Positions 1-11,438 of a DNA stretch of 64,000 bases are shown here, piece after piece. Numbering within the stretch: position 1 is the stretch's first letter; each line of letters starts with the position of its first letter. A model generated the notes under the pieces. The model did no database searches. It was not told the DNA's origin and saw nothing but the letters and a program-made list of their open reading frames with translations. The DNA comes from Icerya purchasi (taxonomy: Eukaryota; Arthropoda; Insecta; Hemiptera; Monophlebidae). The position numbers were made by a program, and so were the translations under genes. The DNA is taken from the NCBI GenBank assembly GCA_039619475.1, contig CM077115.1:448807292-448871291 (forward strand), in the 5' to 3' direction.

Positions 1-526
1 GACTTTCTATCTACTTACCGCGCGGTGCCAAGCATTCCTGTTCCAGCAACCGATCTTAAAATTCATATAAAACATAGCTTAAAAACCCCATGGCAGAGGA
101 AATGGCAGCAAACATCAGAAACGAATAAGCTTCGCGTAATCAAGTCGTCAATATCACCGTGGAACATATCACTTCCAAATCGAAGAGATGACGTAATCAT
201 CACCAGACTTCGACTGGGTCGCACACGCCTCACCTACGAATACTTACTAAATGGAACTGAGGCTCCTCAGTGTACCATGTGCACAGTGTTTCCTTCACCA
301 TTTGCCATATCCTCACCGAATGCCCTTCATATTCCTTTGAAAAGAAATTATTCAACCTACCTTCTTCTCTTCCCCACATCCTTAAAGACAACTCCTCTTC
401 ATTATCCAGTTTAATCATTTTCCTTCATAAGTCCGGACTCTACTCACTGATCTAATCCTCCTTCTGTGTCTCTATGACCATAGTTGCTGCACATGGCACA
501 TAAAATTTAATTTAATAATAATAATA
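1..526 (+). mobile_element. LINE (Jockey/R1-type) 3' end, truncated
   Basis: This is the C-terminal end of a non-LTR retrotransposon ORF2, the segment after the RNase H domain. The frame from 25 to 414 reads the usual tail pattern: a W-rich stretch, NKLRVIK, then TRLRLGRTRLTYEYLL and a zinc-knuckle start (CTMC). The knuckle then continues in another frame (270-455) as ICHILTECPSY, so one frameshift lies near 280-300. The copy ends in a TAA-repeat tail at 512-526, a usual LINE 3' terminus. The 5' side leaves the window. It resembles the tail at 21.8-22.4 kb more than the A-tailed copies elsewhere. Not functional. Confidence 0.75.
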
Positions 527-1635
527 CCGCGCGCTTTCTTAGACTTATTTTTTTTTCTTCTATTTTTATATATTAATTAACAATTTATGCGAAAAAAGTT
601 TTCCCCTTTGAGAAAATGGTCAGTTAAATATATTCCCTCTCTTCCCGGAAACATTTATATTACAGTTCGACAATAAAAACGGTTCTCTCGCTTTGAACCG
701 AACATTCTTGACCTTTCTGTGACCTACATATGTGTCTGTTTCAGAGTTTGATCCAACTGAAGATTCTCTTGCTCTTTATCAAGAATGAGTGTCGTCCCTG
801 TTATGTTATTCGCTATACAAACCCTTTTTTTTCTTTCCGCGTCGTTTTTATTTACTAAAGGAATTATTTTAACATTTACCGTACCAGACTCTATACTGAA
901 ATCTGATCGTAGTGTGTCATAAGCTAAACCAAATTATTTATAATAAAAATATGCATGAAAATAAAAATAAAAATTTTAAATTTAACCCCTGTAATTGTAA
1001 TCTGATTAATGTGATAAATTAATAAAATTTATCGTGCAACTAATAGAAAGAGCCCACTTTTTTTTCTTTTTTTTTTTACCGACGCCACAAATTAACGTAC
1101 ATATATTTTTTTAAATGCAGAATTTATATTTTCCGTGGTATACACATTCTATTCAAATTCTTTTTTATTTTATCCAATATATATTTTACCCAAACAGATG
1201 ATTTTTATCGCAGATTTCAAACAACCTATTTGGAAATACATAGAATGCAGAAATATTACTATCAAAAAAGTTATAGCGGACGGAAAACAACATTTGAACG
1301 AATACAATTTCATACAAAACCACAACAACAAATTGTAAACCAAAACACAAATCAACAGAATTATATCGATGATACTCTACCAACTCTATAGCTTTAATAT
1401 ATTTCAGTCCTTCAAAAACATAAAGACAACACTGTCAATATCCTTCCGCCCCAACAAGAGTTAGTTTCTGCGCTACTTTGTCAGCACCAACTGTTCAGCG
1501 TGCCTGCACTTCGGTTATTTATAAATCCAGAATTGACTGATCGCAAGGATAATCAAGTCCAGGTGCCGAAATCGATAAGTATACTGAATGCGGGGACGAC
1601 CAAATGAAATAAATGACGACCGAGTGAGAAGAGAA

Positions 1636-1667
<32 letters not shown>

Positions 1668-1739
1668 CGTTATCTGTGTACAATTAAAGAAATATCTGCG
1701 TAAAAATAGAAAGTAACAAATTTGTACTGCTGCTATTAC
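527..1739. other. AT-rich segment without recognised gene
   Basis: No coding pattern that I recognise on either strand. It holds homopolymer runs and a (TA)n microsatellite at about 1636-1665. A 67-codon open frame at 1135-1338 has no familiar motif and is treated as chance. Confidence 0.5.
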
Positions 1740-2700
1740 TGCGCTCTATGCGGAAAGCCAAGAAGAAGAATGCGTATCGATGATGTTGCTGCTTAACAGG
1801 TAGCCAAGCGCAACTGGAAACGGAAGCTCGATGGAAAAAACGATGGTGCTTGCTGCCTGGCAGGAACTGCGGATCAAACAACTAGCAGCTGGAATAAAGA
1901 TGGATCTGCAGCAAGGATAGCAAAGGGAAAAAACTAAATGAGTGGTAATTGCTGCGTAACCTTTGCACATTGCCCGAAATGAGTACTGCTGGACCTGTCG
2001 ATGATGCATGGGTCGCTCTGAATGAGCGCGATGACCAAGCTTCTGAGACGAGCGCTATTCAACAATGACCGACAGCGATCACCGATGATGGACAGGTAGT
2101 TCTGAAGAATTGTCAATCTGTAGCAATATGATATAGCGTTGCCGAAATGGAGCAGTAAATGAGCCAACCCTATCGGAACAGGACCGCTGGAAAACCGTCG
2201 AATTGGTGTCGCCTTGAAGATGCGACTGATGCATGAAAAATTCAAAATTAGCATGAAAACCCGCAACTGTCGGTTCTGCAGCGTGATTGGTTATGAGCTG
2301 TGCACGGGCAACTGGTCTGAATTTTTGCGAATCACGATTCCCACAATTAGCATTTATTTTTACAAAAAATCGAAATATTAAGGTGATATCGATTGCGTCC
2401 CGGACGACGCGAGACGGCGTTGAAGTCTCGTGTCAAAACACGGAACTAGGATAATATCGAAACAACAAAAGATAAACCGCGTAAAATGATTGAAGACGCT
2501 AAAGGCGGAATTAATAATAAAATTATAATATTGTTATAGGTCTTCTTTCTGAGCTCGCACCACCAGCGACGGTTGTAGAGGTTCGCAGCGAACTAGCAAG
2601 TTCATAAATATCGATGATCAGAGTATGCCCAAAATACTGACGTCGAAGCAACTCTTCAGCTCCGGATTAGATTCTTGTGAATACCTAAAAGGGTGCCTGT
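1740..2700. other. GC-richer island, unidentified
   Basis: This stretch is visibly less AT-rich than its neighbours and has few homopolymer runs, so it has a different origin or is under different constraint. The longest open frame is 110 codons on the minus strand (1934-2266), with no motif I know. It could be an old element, an untranslated host sequence or a divergent exon. I cannot assign it. Confidence 0.35.
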
Positions 2701-3469
2701 GCTAGTGCCTTCATTTCTTTGATTTTGGTTCGTATTCAAATCTATCCTTTTTTCTAATTTTTAACACGACCCTTATTCACTGCGTTACTGTTCTCAGTTG
2801 GCGTTGTTCCCACTGGAGAACAAAAAAATGGAGCGAATCGTACAATATAAGTAATTTTTCTACCTTAATAAAAACTTCACAATCCCCAACGGTCCGCCGT
2901 CAAGGGTATAAGACTTACTTTACTTTTTAATAAAAGTTTGTATTATAAGTTATTCCGCCTGCTTTAACTTACGCATCTACGTAAACAAATACAATACAAA
3001 AAACAAATTAAGATAAATATTACGCAGCACTATGCTAATAGATTGTAGCACCGCGCGTAAAAAATTTTATTTTTTCGTATATGCCTGAAATTTTATTGAC
3101 GAACACGGGGAGGGGGTCGTTGACCATAAATGTGATCCGCGTATACTAATAATCTTATTAGCGTGTTTGGGAATAATTAAAGCGAGCCCCCTCTCCAGAT
3201 AGTTACAATTTATGTATACATACTAAAATATTAACGATTAAAGCATAACCTCTTAGTTTTTAATTATTCTTTTGCGTCACGATTATAAATTTAAAAAAAA
3301 AAAAAACAAAAAAAAACACAAACGATAGTGCTATTAATGAAATATTATCGTAGAAGCACTACTGAAAAGTTATAGTAGGATTATTACAAATAAAAATATT
3401 TGCACTCATTATCGCGAAAAATGTTTTATTTGTAAACGGAAACTAATACATTTCTATAACTCGTCGTTC
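2701..3469. other. AT-rich segment without recognised gene
   Basis: Nothing coding recognised. A loose inverted pair of G-rich and C-rich blocks lies at about 3106-3120 and 3184-3199, and an A-run at 3293-3317. Confidence 0.4.
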
Positions 3470-3590
3470 ATTCCTTCCCTTCCTTCTTCTTCTGCTAGAC
3501 CGGCTCTCTTGTATCTTATCTGTCTGCTTCCCCAGTTCTTAGACCAATGTCCATGTCGACGACCCCTCCCCCGAATGATGATTTGAAGTT
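3470..3590 (+). mobile_element. LINE 3' UTR fragment
   Basis: The stretch ending around 3580 shares a terminal motif (a TTCTT-AGACCAATGTCC block followed by GACGACCCC) with the ends of other A-tailed LINE copies here: 28.60 kb (GAGCCAATGTGTCC then GATAAACCCC) and 51.84 kb (GGGCTAATGTCC then GACGAACCC). It is a short 5'-truncated copy, identified by comparison inside the window only. Confidence 0.5.
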
Positions 3591-3644
3591 TAATATTTCT
3601 AATAAAAATTAAAGGCCTCAAAAAACGCTAGATGGTGAAATGCA

Positions 3645-3930
3645 ATGTAAGTGAAAGTGAATAAGACAGAAAAAGGTAAAAGGTTATAATAATAATCCCT
3701 GCACTGTATATGAAGCAGTGACCGGTTTTACACCTCCGCTCAATATTGCTTCGAAATAAGGACTTCCATGTGAAATACAAATAAACACACTTTTACGGCG
3801 TAGATTTAAGAGTTCTGTTAGCAGAAAGCAACAGATGAAAATAATTAATATATAAAAAAATTGTCAAATGCGTTGTATTTTCTAAGACTGAAAGCTTTAT
3901 CCCCTACAAAATTGGGAGGTGATCCCTATT
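3645..3930 (+). repeat. Diverged third copy of the 7.8/14.5 kb arm sequence
   Basis: This segment lines up with the middle of the left arm at about 7905-8155 in the same orientation. Shared blocks include GACAGAAAAAGGT / AACAGAAAAAGGT, TTTAAGAGTTCTGTTA followed by CAGAAAG, and AATTAATATATAAAAAA. The match is visibly poorer than that between the two arms. It shows the arm sequence belongs to a dispersed family and is not unique to the 7.1 kb structure. Confidence 0.65.
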
Positions 3931-3959
3931 TACTTGTCTCTTTATTGTAAAAATCTATC

Positions 3960-4480
3960 ATTCAATCCGAGTTTGCCTACTGATCCTTTATTTATGGTAA
4001 TGGCTCTAAGTGTCTTCCTTCTAAATTAAATGCTGTTCAAAATTCGTGTCTTCATCTTTAGCTTTTGGTGTCCTGCATTATTGGCTGAATCCAATACGCT
4101 TCCCCTGTTTATCCGTAGATCCTATCTAGGTTATCGTTTTCTTTCAAAGCGCTTATCACCGGCGTTGTCGAAACTTCTTACTGCCTATGTGTCTATAAAG
4201 AGGAACTGGGGCGCTTTACGCCGAAGAAAATTCCCATCATCCTCGCAAATATCACTTTGCGTCTCAGCTCCTACCTTCCTCCCGTGATTACTTCTTTTAA
4301 CTTGCCCTATTTCTACATTTTCACATTCGCCCAAGGTGTTTTTCCTGCCTTTACCTTCCAAGTTTCCAGACTAGACAGGTATTCCGTAACACTACCAGTT
4401 CCCGTTTCCCTTCACACGTGTGTATTTTCATGATGAGTCAAGCTTGGTGGAGTTGGAGCCTCTTTAAACTGTATTCAATT
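3960..4480 (+). mobile_element. LINE fragment, RT-to-RNase H linker
   Basis: Between 3990 and 4287 the translation, across one or two frame changes, follows the segment just after the reverse transcriptase of the A-tailed LINE family: SKLNAVQNSC, then LLAESNTLPLFIRRSYLGYRF. The same block stands at 47.28-47.46 kb (ILSESSTQPLSIRRSLLGYRF) and 40.25-40.32 kb. It is truncated at both ends and interrupted by stops. Confidence 0.65.
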
Positions 4481-4519
4481 ATCTAAACGAATCATGTATA
4501 AAAAAAATTTATATATTAA

Positions 4520-6430
4520 AAAAAATTCACCCTGGGTAACTGAAGACATTTTGATTTTATCGTGTAAAAGGAATATAATTTACAGACTTAAACGAATATA
4601 TTTACACGCAAGACATCTATTTAATAATAATCGTTTATAAAAATATATGCAAAACAATAGATTAACTAAAATAACTAAAGCACAATACACTATAACAATT
4701 TACTTTATAAATGTGGTGATGAGGCAGATATAAGATCTATTGTTGGTAACAAAAATCATCCAATTAGAGAAATTAAATTACACGGTCAGAGATTATTCCA
4801 GTTAAAAATAAAATGAAGAACAAGTTACCCGTGGATTTAATCGGCATTTCTTAGACTCGGTAAATAATTTAATTTCTAATTTACCGGATTATATAAAAAT
4901 TTAAATGTACCGATACATTCTCGGTTTTATAGACTTTACTTTAGATGATATAACAAGTGCTCTATCCTCTCGTTGCCTGATAAACCATCTTATGACTTTG
5001 ATGAAATTTCTATCGTATTAATAAAGGAAAATTTAACCTTTTTTTCTAAGACTATTGATATTTGAGAATATGTGTCTGTTCATTCAGTAAAATTTCCGGA
5101 TAATTAAAAATTAGGAATAATTACTCCGGTCTATAAAATTGGAAATGCTACGCGGATCTGTATTTTATCAACAATTTCTGAAATTTTTGAAAATTGTGTC
5201 GAATGTAGAATGTTAAATTTTCCTTCCTATACCGAATTTTTTCAGTCCTAATCAGTACGGTTTTTTACCCGGAAAGGGTACGGAGGATAATTTGTTTCAC
5301 CATAATCCTTACATCGCTGAAAACCTAGAAATTGGTCATTCAGTAGTTGTAAGGCTTTCGATCTAGAGCTGACCATCTCGCATCTTACTACAAAAACGGT
5401 ATACATACAACTTTCGTAGCAAGATATATGATTGGTTTGAATCTGTAATTAATATTTAATAGAAAATATGCCACACCAAATTAAATAGTATCCATAATGA
5501 ATTTATTCATCTAAATTACGATGTCCTTTTCAGGGTAGCATATTGGGCCCTGTACTATTTTTAATATTTATATTAATTGCCTATGAATATATTGTTACAC
5601 AGATGATGTATTAGCCGTGTTAATGAACGAAATATATCAAATATGGAGCGCACGTGATATGTTGCAAGCTACAGAAAGTACAGTTATGCATCAAAGAAAA
5701 TAAATTAATTCTAAATTTGGATAAAACTAATTATACGATATACAGTCATCCCCCACACAATCTACGTGGAAAAATCTCGAAATTAAGTGGCAAAATAATA
5801 CGAAGTTAAAAAGAACGCGTGTAATCAAATATCTTGTGGGCCCATTCAGTTAGATTGCAAACTTGCGTGGAATAAACATCCCCAGTATAAATTTAACATC
5901 GCAATTACAAAAATTAAACTATCTTTTTTATTATTTAAATCATGTATTTAATAGTTACCACAACTTTACAGGATATACACAAACCTATGTATATTATGTT
6001 ACGGATTAATAGATTGGGACTGTGCACCAAATTACATTTTAAAACAATTATGTCAACTTCAAAAATCAATTATTAAAATTATCACAAAAGGTAAAAAAGT
6101 ATTTTTTGGTGATAAGTTGTTAGCATCTTCGTAAACTATATGAAATACAACTTTTACAATGTGTTGTAAAAAATAAATCTTATTTTAATATTTCATTTGT
6201 AAATGGAATAACCCGAGGGGGGTACGGCAAAAGTACCCAAATTTAATAAGTATCACTCTAGAATCCAAGCTACATACACGGATACAATACTGTACAATAA
6301 AGTACCGGAGCAAGTAAAGAGCCATTTATTAAATTACAAAAAAAAGACGCAAACTCGATTATGTACATCATAGGAATAACCATTAAGTTCCGATTATGTA
6401 CACTGAAATACTGTAGTTGAGAGATAACCT
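4520..6430 (+). mobile_element. Degenerate CR1/L2-like LINE reverse transcriptase
   Basis: No long frame survives, but moving between frames gives a reverse transcriptase in order: PWVTEDILILSCKRNIIYRL near 4530 (linker before RT); GIITPVYKIGNA near 5117; SPNQYGFLPGKGTEDNLF near 5245-5300; QGSILGPVLFLIFI near 5530-5575 (motif B/C region); an ADDV-like remnant near 5600; KLILNLDKTNYTIYS near 5705-5750; and a C-terminal block with LYNKVPEQVKSHLLNYKK at 6290-6345. The final block and the absence of an RNase H point to a CR1/L2/Jockey-superfamily element distinct from the A-tailed family. Many stops and indels show great age. Confidence 0.7.
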
Positions 6431-6659
6431 ATAAATAACCAATTGTTAATTTGTTAATTTATTTTTCATTTAATTTTGTTTTGTTTATAAAACTTTGTCA
6501 GTTTCTAGTTATTTATTTATTTCTTTTTCTTCCAGTATTATGATTATTATTTTTTTCCCTTTATTTAATATGCCATTATTTTATTATCAGTTGACATTAT
6601 TACTATTTTTTTAACATATTTATAGAGGGTTTTAATTTGTTTTCCGCATATCGTTCGGT

Positions 6660-7665
6660 AATGCGCTCTTGTATGCTTTCTTATTAAGCCATTGTTCGCG
6701 CAATACTGCGCATTTATGGTTATTTGTAAGCTTTTTTTTTTTTTTTTTACTGTATGTAAGTAAAATAAATATATACCATACTATTATTCAGGGCATTAAT
6801 TTCTCCGGATCTTTCTGTCTTCCTTCCTTTTGCACAACAATTTATATAACCGAGCCATGGCTATCCTGCGTGCTATTATTTAGATTTTAATCCCATCGGT
6901 CTTTCTCCGATTATTTAGTTATTTCTGACTCCAAGAGTGCTCTTTAAGCTATCCCTCTCCCTCTTCTTACTCACTTATGTCATTTTATTATTCTACGTAT
7001 CCGTTCCCTTATCTAAGTTCTGTACTCAATTAATACTGCTTTGTTATAGGTTCCTAGTCATGTAGGTATAGTGGGCAGTGAAATGGCGGATTCTCTAGCC
7101 CGAGTTGCTGCTTCCTCGCTCATGTACTTTTCAAAAATTCCAGGGTTTAATCTTCTTCCACTTTGCAAAAAACACCATTATAGAGTCTAGTCTGACTTTT
7201 ATGTTTCACCCCTTTTCAATATGCGATCCTTCGACCTCTCTGTATAACCCAGTCTTTCTTCCTACCGGTGGTTCCGTGATTTTCCTTTGGTTCGTTGTTT
7301 TGTTATTGTTCGGAATATTCGTTTGCGTTTCAATCATTCTCAATTTCGCCCTCGCATCTTCTTCATGTTATCCTCTTCACCCGAACAACGAAGCCCTCTG
7401 TGATTTCAACCACGTCCTTTTTGAATGTCCTTCGCTCGCAATGGAACGGCCTGTTTTTGGTGCTAACTCTTGGTGTTCCTGTCCCTTATTGTGCTTCTTA
7501 AATCCTGTAGTTTCCTTCTTTGTCTATTATCCCTTTCTTTAATTGTTTCATTTCCACAATATCTGATTGTACTACTACTTGATTGAGGCACATTCCTCTG
7601 TAGTTCTTCTGAAGAAAGGTTCCTTGTTAATGTACCCTAGGAAGAAGAAGAAGAAAAAAAAAAAA
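6660..7665 (+). mobile_element. LINE fragment, RNase H domain and 3' end
   Basis: The RNase H domain can be followed in pieces: AMAILRAI near 6855-6880, LVISDSKSAL-like near 6915-6950, then VPSHVGIVGSEMADSLARVAA at 7051-7110. Downstream frames carry a remnant of the C-terminal cysteine/histidine tail around 7370-7440 (FNHVLFECPS). The copy ends in an AAGAAG/A-rich tail at 7641-7668. Several frameshifts break it. It belongs to the same family as the copies at 40.2, 47.3 and 60.4 kb. Confidence 0.7.
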
Positions 7666-7762
7666 CAGTTTGAAAAACCGTAAAAAATCATGTATAGCCA
7701 GCAGCCCCTTTGCGGCAGGTGTGTTATAGTTAAAAATTTTGACCCAGTTCATAAAAATACGC

Positions 7763-8535
7763 GCAAATAAGATGCCAGCTTGGAACTTGAGTAACTTCAA
7801 GTCTGGATTATTACAAAGAACCTATTTTAATGCATTATCACGGAAATTTTTTATTTTTAGTTACTAAGTGCGTCATTTTCGGCGGAAAGAACAATTGTAA
7901 AGTATATGCAAATGAACAGAAACAGAAAAAGGTTATTATAATCCACTTTTTTGTAAATAAAACTGGCGAGATCTGATTTACATACTGGCTCGATATTTCC
8001 TTGAAATAATGACTTGGATGAAAAATATAAATAAACAGCCTTTTGCGACATATATATATTTAAGAGTTCTGTTAACAGAAAGAAACAGATGAAGATAATT
8101 AATATATAAAAAATTTACCAAGTGCATTATACTTTTTGTTCCCCTTCCCCTCCAATTTTAGTTAATGAGTCGTATTTAAAAAGTTATAAAATATACAGAA
8201 TTCAGACACATTCGTTATTTCTCTTTTCCATTCGTATTTGGCAGGATTATTTGCTGATATGTTCTTTGAATTTTCTTTTATTATCTACGGTTGCTTATGT
8301 ATATTTTAATTTTGTTGTAAGAAGAAGTGAAACTCATATTACAGTGTATCGTTACTTTTTTTTTATTATAATGTAATAAAGTAATCAAATTTAGAGGTTG
8401 CGAAATCATACTTCGATTATTCCTTAACGATATTTTCTAGGTTTTAAAAAAGTTCGGAAAAAAGAGTAATAAAGTCACAAAAATTTTTAGTCACATCAAA
8501 ATACACATTTACAATGCTGAATGAAAAATACATAC
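7763..8535 (+). repeat. Left inverted arm (~773 bp)
   Basis: Begins GCAAATAAGATGCCAGC and runs to AAAAATACATA near 8534. Its reverse complement matches 14093-14881 almost base for base, with one obvious indel (about 14 bp near 7861, where the right arm has extra TTTAAACGGAG-type sequence). It contains the palindrome TTCTGTTAACAGAA near 8070-8085. A 64-codon open frame on the minus strand (7857-8051) is mirrored in the right arm, but I recognise no protein family and low complexity argues against coding. Confidence 0.9.
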
Positions 8536-8844
8536 GATAAAACATATTCAAAAGTTGAATATTTTGGTTTTGAATTTAGTACTATGTGTAACCTATCGCC
8601 GTTCTAAAAGTACAAAAATATTCTTGTATAGCTGTAATGTATAAAATTAAAATTGAATATATTCCCCGAAAGGAATTCGAATTAAATATTATAGTTTTTC
8701 AGGGGACCCCGAAAAATTTTCATAGAAATTTCTCTTTAGTTAATACACAAATCTAATATATCGAAAAAACAAGGATAATGGACGAATCATGAACATTATT
8801 AAGTAATAAAGAATCTTTTTCCATCCTGTTTGTTAAATATATAT

Positions 8845-9031
8845 AAATATAATAAGTTAACAGTAACTGATATAATATACAATTATAGCAAACAATATAA
8901 GAATAAAATAAATTTCTTACTTAGTAACGTATTCGGGCATAACCCATCATCAGCTAAATACAAATCACTCTATGTGTGATGAAATACAAAACCTAAATCG
9001 CACTGAGGTCAGCAGGGAATAAAATGGTTTA
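8845..9031 (-). repeat. Penelope terminal repeat, copy 1
   Basis: On the minus strand this reads ACCATTTTATTCC-like start, GACCTCAG-GCGATTTAG, then the hammerhead-like block and TTTATTTTATTCTTATA. It matches the opposite-strand copy at 9571-9752 along its whole length with scattered substitutions. Confidence 0.8.
8916..8954 (-). ncRNA. Hammerhead-ribozyme-like motif in Penelope terminal repeat
   Basis: On the minus strand the sequence reads CTGATGA, then T-GGG-TTATG-CCC, then GAAT and an ACGT...AAGT pair. This is the order of a hammerhead core (CUGAUGA, stem II hairpin, GAAA, short stem III). The partner copy at 9641-9678 has CCGATGA, GGG-TTATG-CCT, GAAA and a perfect ACGT-TACT-ACGT hairpin followed by A. 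Each copy therefore has a defect that the other lacks. Hammerhead motifs are known from Penelope pLTRs. An extra U before stem II and the base changes make activity doubtful. Confidence 0.35.
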
Positions 9032-9315
9032 TATATAGGTTTAAAATAACAATTATACGAGTCAATGGTCATAACTATTAAAACAGAAGTATAATGCTAT
9101 AATATATAAAAGAAATTTTATGATCAATTTAAATAATAATATAAAAATATAACAATAAATAACATATTTTTTAAAATTTTATATTAAAAAGTGGGTTATT
9201 GTTATTTGGGATTTGGTCGTTGAAATATAATTACTTTTATGTTTATTTATATACTAATTTTCGGCTATGTTCATAGCACATTACCTTTATCATATTTAGC
9301 TAAGACTGTGACTGT

Positions 9316-9573
9316 TTATTCTATAGAATTTGGTTTATGTTTATTTTTTATTTCTATGTCATTGTTTTTAAATGATTTTATGTGTTCATCATATCTACAT
9401 TTAATTTTTCTACCTGTTTGGCCGATGTATGTTTTTTCACAGTTATTACAGTTTATTTTGTATCCGCCACTATATATATTATTATTATTTTCTTTATTTA
9501 TGGTAAATATTTTATTTTTTAGTTTATTATTAGTTTTAAATGCTACTTTTAATCCTTGTCTTTTAAAAACCAT
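9316..9573 (-). pseudogene. GIY-YIG endonuclease domain of Penelope-like element
   Basis: An 85-codon open frame whose middle reads GGYKINCNNCEKTYIGQTGR followed by R-YDEHIKSF. This is the GIY-YIG nuclease core of Penelope-like elements: the GIY triplet appears as GGY, YIGQTGR is intact, a C-x2-C pair lies between them, and the R...EH pair follows about ten residues later. In the intact element this domain follows the reverse transcriptase and nicks target DNA. Here the RT is absent, the frame stops after NSIE at 9316, and the upstream side runs straight into the inverted terminal repeat at 9571. It is a fragment and probably inactive. Confidence 0.8.
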
Positions 9574-9752
9574 TTTATTCCTTGTTGACCTCAGCGCGAT
9601 TTAGATTTTGTCTTTGATCACACATAGTAATTTGCGTTTAGCCGATGATGGGTTATGCCTGAAAACGTTACTACGTAAGAAATTTATTTTATTCTTATAT
9701 TGTTTGTTATAATTGTGTATCATATCAGTTATTATTAACTTATTACATCTAT
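9571..9752 (+). repeat. Penelope terminal repeat, copy 2 (inverted)
   Basis: Plus-strand copy starting ACCATTTTATTCCTTG and containing GCGATTTAGATTTTG, GATCACACATAG and GATGATGGGTTATGCC, each matched on the other strand in copy 1. The start codon region of the GIY-YIG frame lies at its left edge. Confidence 0.8.
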
Positions 9753-9755
9753 TAT

Positions 9756-11430
9756 TAAGTAAGTACCAATGGAAGATAATTATTAGCAATTTTAATATAT
9801 GTGTCGTATAAAATATAAGCTAGACCGGAAGACATTAGTCAAAGATATCATTATTGTACACGGATATGTTTTGTTAATAATTTTGAAAGTCGTAAAAATT
9901 TTAAACTATAAAATTATTTGAAAAAGTTAAGAATCGAATTAAAACCGCAATAAAATATGTATGACTATCTGAACTCTGGAAATATAATTTTGCGTTGTTT
10001 AATTCGTCGCTACAATTTAAACCAGTGTGTGCTAGTATGTTAAATAAAGCAACAATGTTGCAATGCGTTTTGTTTGTATAAGAAGCAGCTTTTCACAGCA
10101 AGCTGTTTGTACTATTACGAAGTGATAAATTTTATTTACAAAGTTATAAAGTTATTATGATTTCAATGTATAATTGTTTTTATGATTTTTTTTACTAATT
10201 CAATTGAACCTGTGTTTTCGAGTGCTTTTCTAACACTTTCTAACATTTCTAACTAGCCTGTACAACTTGATTCACTATTTTCATCAATAGAGTAATTGCA
10301 ATCAATGCATTTCACGAATGATACTAGTGAAAAGTAGGATTAAAGACATGACATAAGAAGGACAATAAGGAGAAGTCTCAACAAATTAGAATACAGATAA
10401 AACGCTTAACAACAATGACTCCTTATGCCTCTTTTTATCGTATGAGATCCTATTGGACGCATCCAATAACAAACGGTCCAATTTTCGTGAAAGAAAACTT
10501 GTACAGATGAAATCGATTTTTAAAATCACGTCTTAGAGAACTGTTTTCGGTCTTAATTGTTTATTATCAAAAACCGGTATTCCAGGTTGACCAAAAGTCT
10601 TTAATGTCACACTCGCAATGTGCTGCATCCTTCAAAATTGTTTGATACGCAGTTTTTTATACTGCATATCAAAATTCATACAACGGTTTATAATAACTAT
10701 AGTGCAACTTTAATTTTTAACGTATAATATAGTTATCTAATTTTAATTATTAGTGATATTTTTTTACTCCTTCATTTAACGTGCCGTGTTGTCCTTGCTA
10801 ACTAGACCAGAGGCAGGTCAGGGGCAAAATAATTAAATGCTAGAGAACGAATTATTGGTTGATTTCAGGAAGAATAATCCGGATTTTGTTTTAGAAGGGT
10901 CTCACACTATTTCAGAAAGGAAAGAAGAGTAATTCAAATTGAATCGTTGTCGAAATAACAGAGGATAACTTACAATGAAAAATAGGAAACTGTAGTTGGG
11001 ACAAGCCAGTATGAACAAATAGGAGAGGATTCAATGATTCTTGAGTATCTATAACTGTACGTAATAATTTTTTTGTTTTGCTAATTTTTACAATGTGTAT
11101 TTGTTTCACGATTAAGGATGCTGCAAATAACATTTTTAATCATCATAAGTAAAAATTTGTCTTTTTAAATTTCATGTTCGTTTTTTCGTTTAAAAATTAA
11201 ATATTCAATCATTGAAATAACTGCTACGTAACGATTAAGATTAATTGCCGTATTCAGAACTGTTTTTGTTTTTTTTTAAATTTCTTATTAAATAAAAATT
11301 TTCACTAAATTTACAATTAAACACCGTCTATGAAAAATTACATATTAAAAAGTAAAAATATCTAATCAAATATTTGTAATTGGGTAAGCTCTAGTTCGGC
11401 CAAAACTTCACCACCTTTAATCGGACACTA
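9756..11430. other. AT-rich segment inside the inverted-arm unit
   Basis: No family recognised. Frames are short and full of stops. A stretch near 10846-10925 translates to a MADF-like string (ENELLVDFRKNNPDFV), too short to call. Confidence 0.4.
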
Positions 11431-11438
11431 GCCATTAC

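Larger units (their letters stand above)
8842..9755 (-). mobile_element. Penelope-like element remnant with inverted terminal repeats
   Basis: A GIY-YIG endonuclease reading frame on the minus strand (9573-9316) lies between two copies, in inverted orientation, of a ~185-bp sequence (8845-9031 and 9571-9752). Penelope-like elements encode reverse transcriptase plus GIY-YIG nuclease and carry terminal repeats (pLTRs) in direct or inverted orientation, so the layout fits a short copy that has lost its RT. Both terminal copies carry a hammerhead-like CTGATGA / GAAA arrangement. The copy lies inside the 7.1 kb inverted-arm unit. Confidence 0.7.

Noticed and set aside
1934..2266. 110-codon minus-strand frame
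   Set aside because: No motif, no repeated copy, and no start or splice context that would favour a gene.
3106..3199. G-rich and C-rich blocks as short inverted repeat
   Set aside because: Pairing is short and interrupted, no target duplication, and no second copy in the window.
7857..8051. 64-codon frame conserved in both inverted arms (also 14581-14781)
   Set aside because: Its conservation follows from the arms being near-identical DNA and says nothing about coding. The product is low-complexity and hydrophobic, without a known family.
10846..10925. MADF-like string ENELLVDFRKNNPDFV
   Set aside because: Only about 25 residues, no continuation in any frame; chance cannot be excluded.
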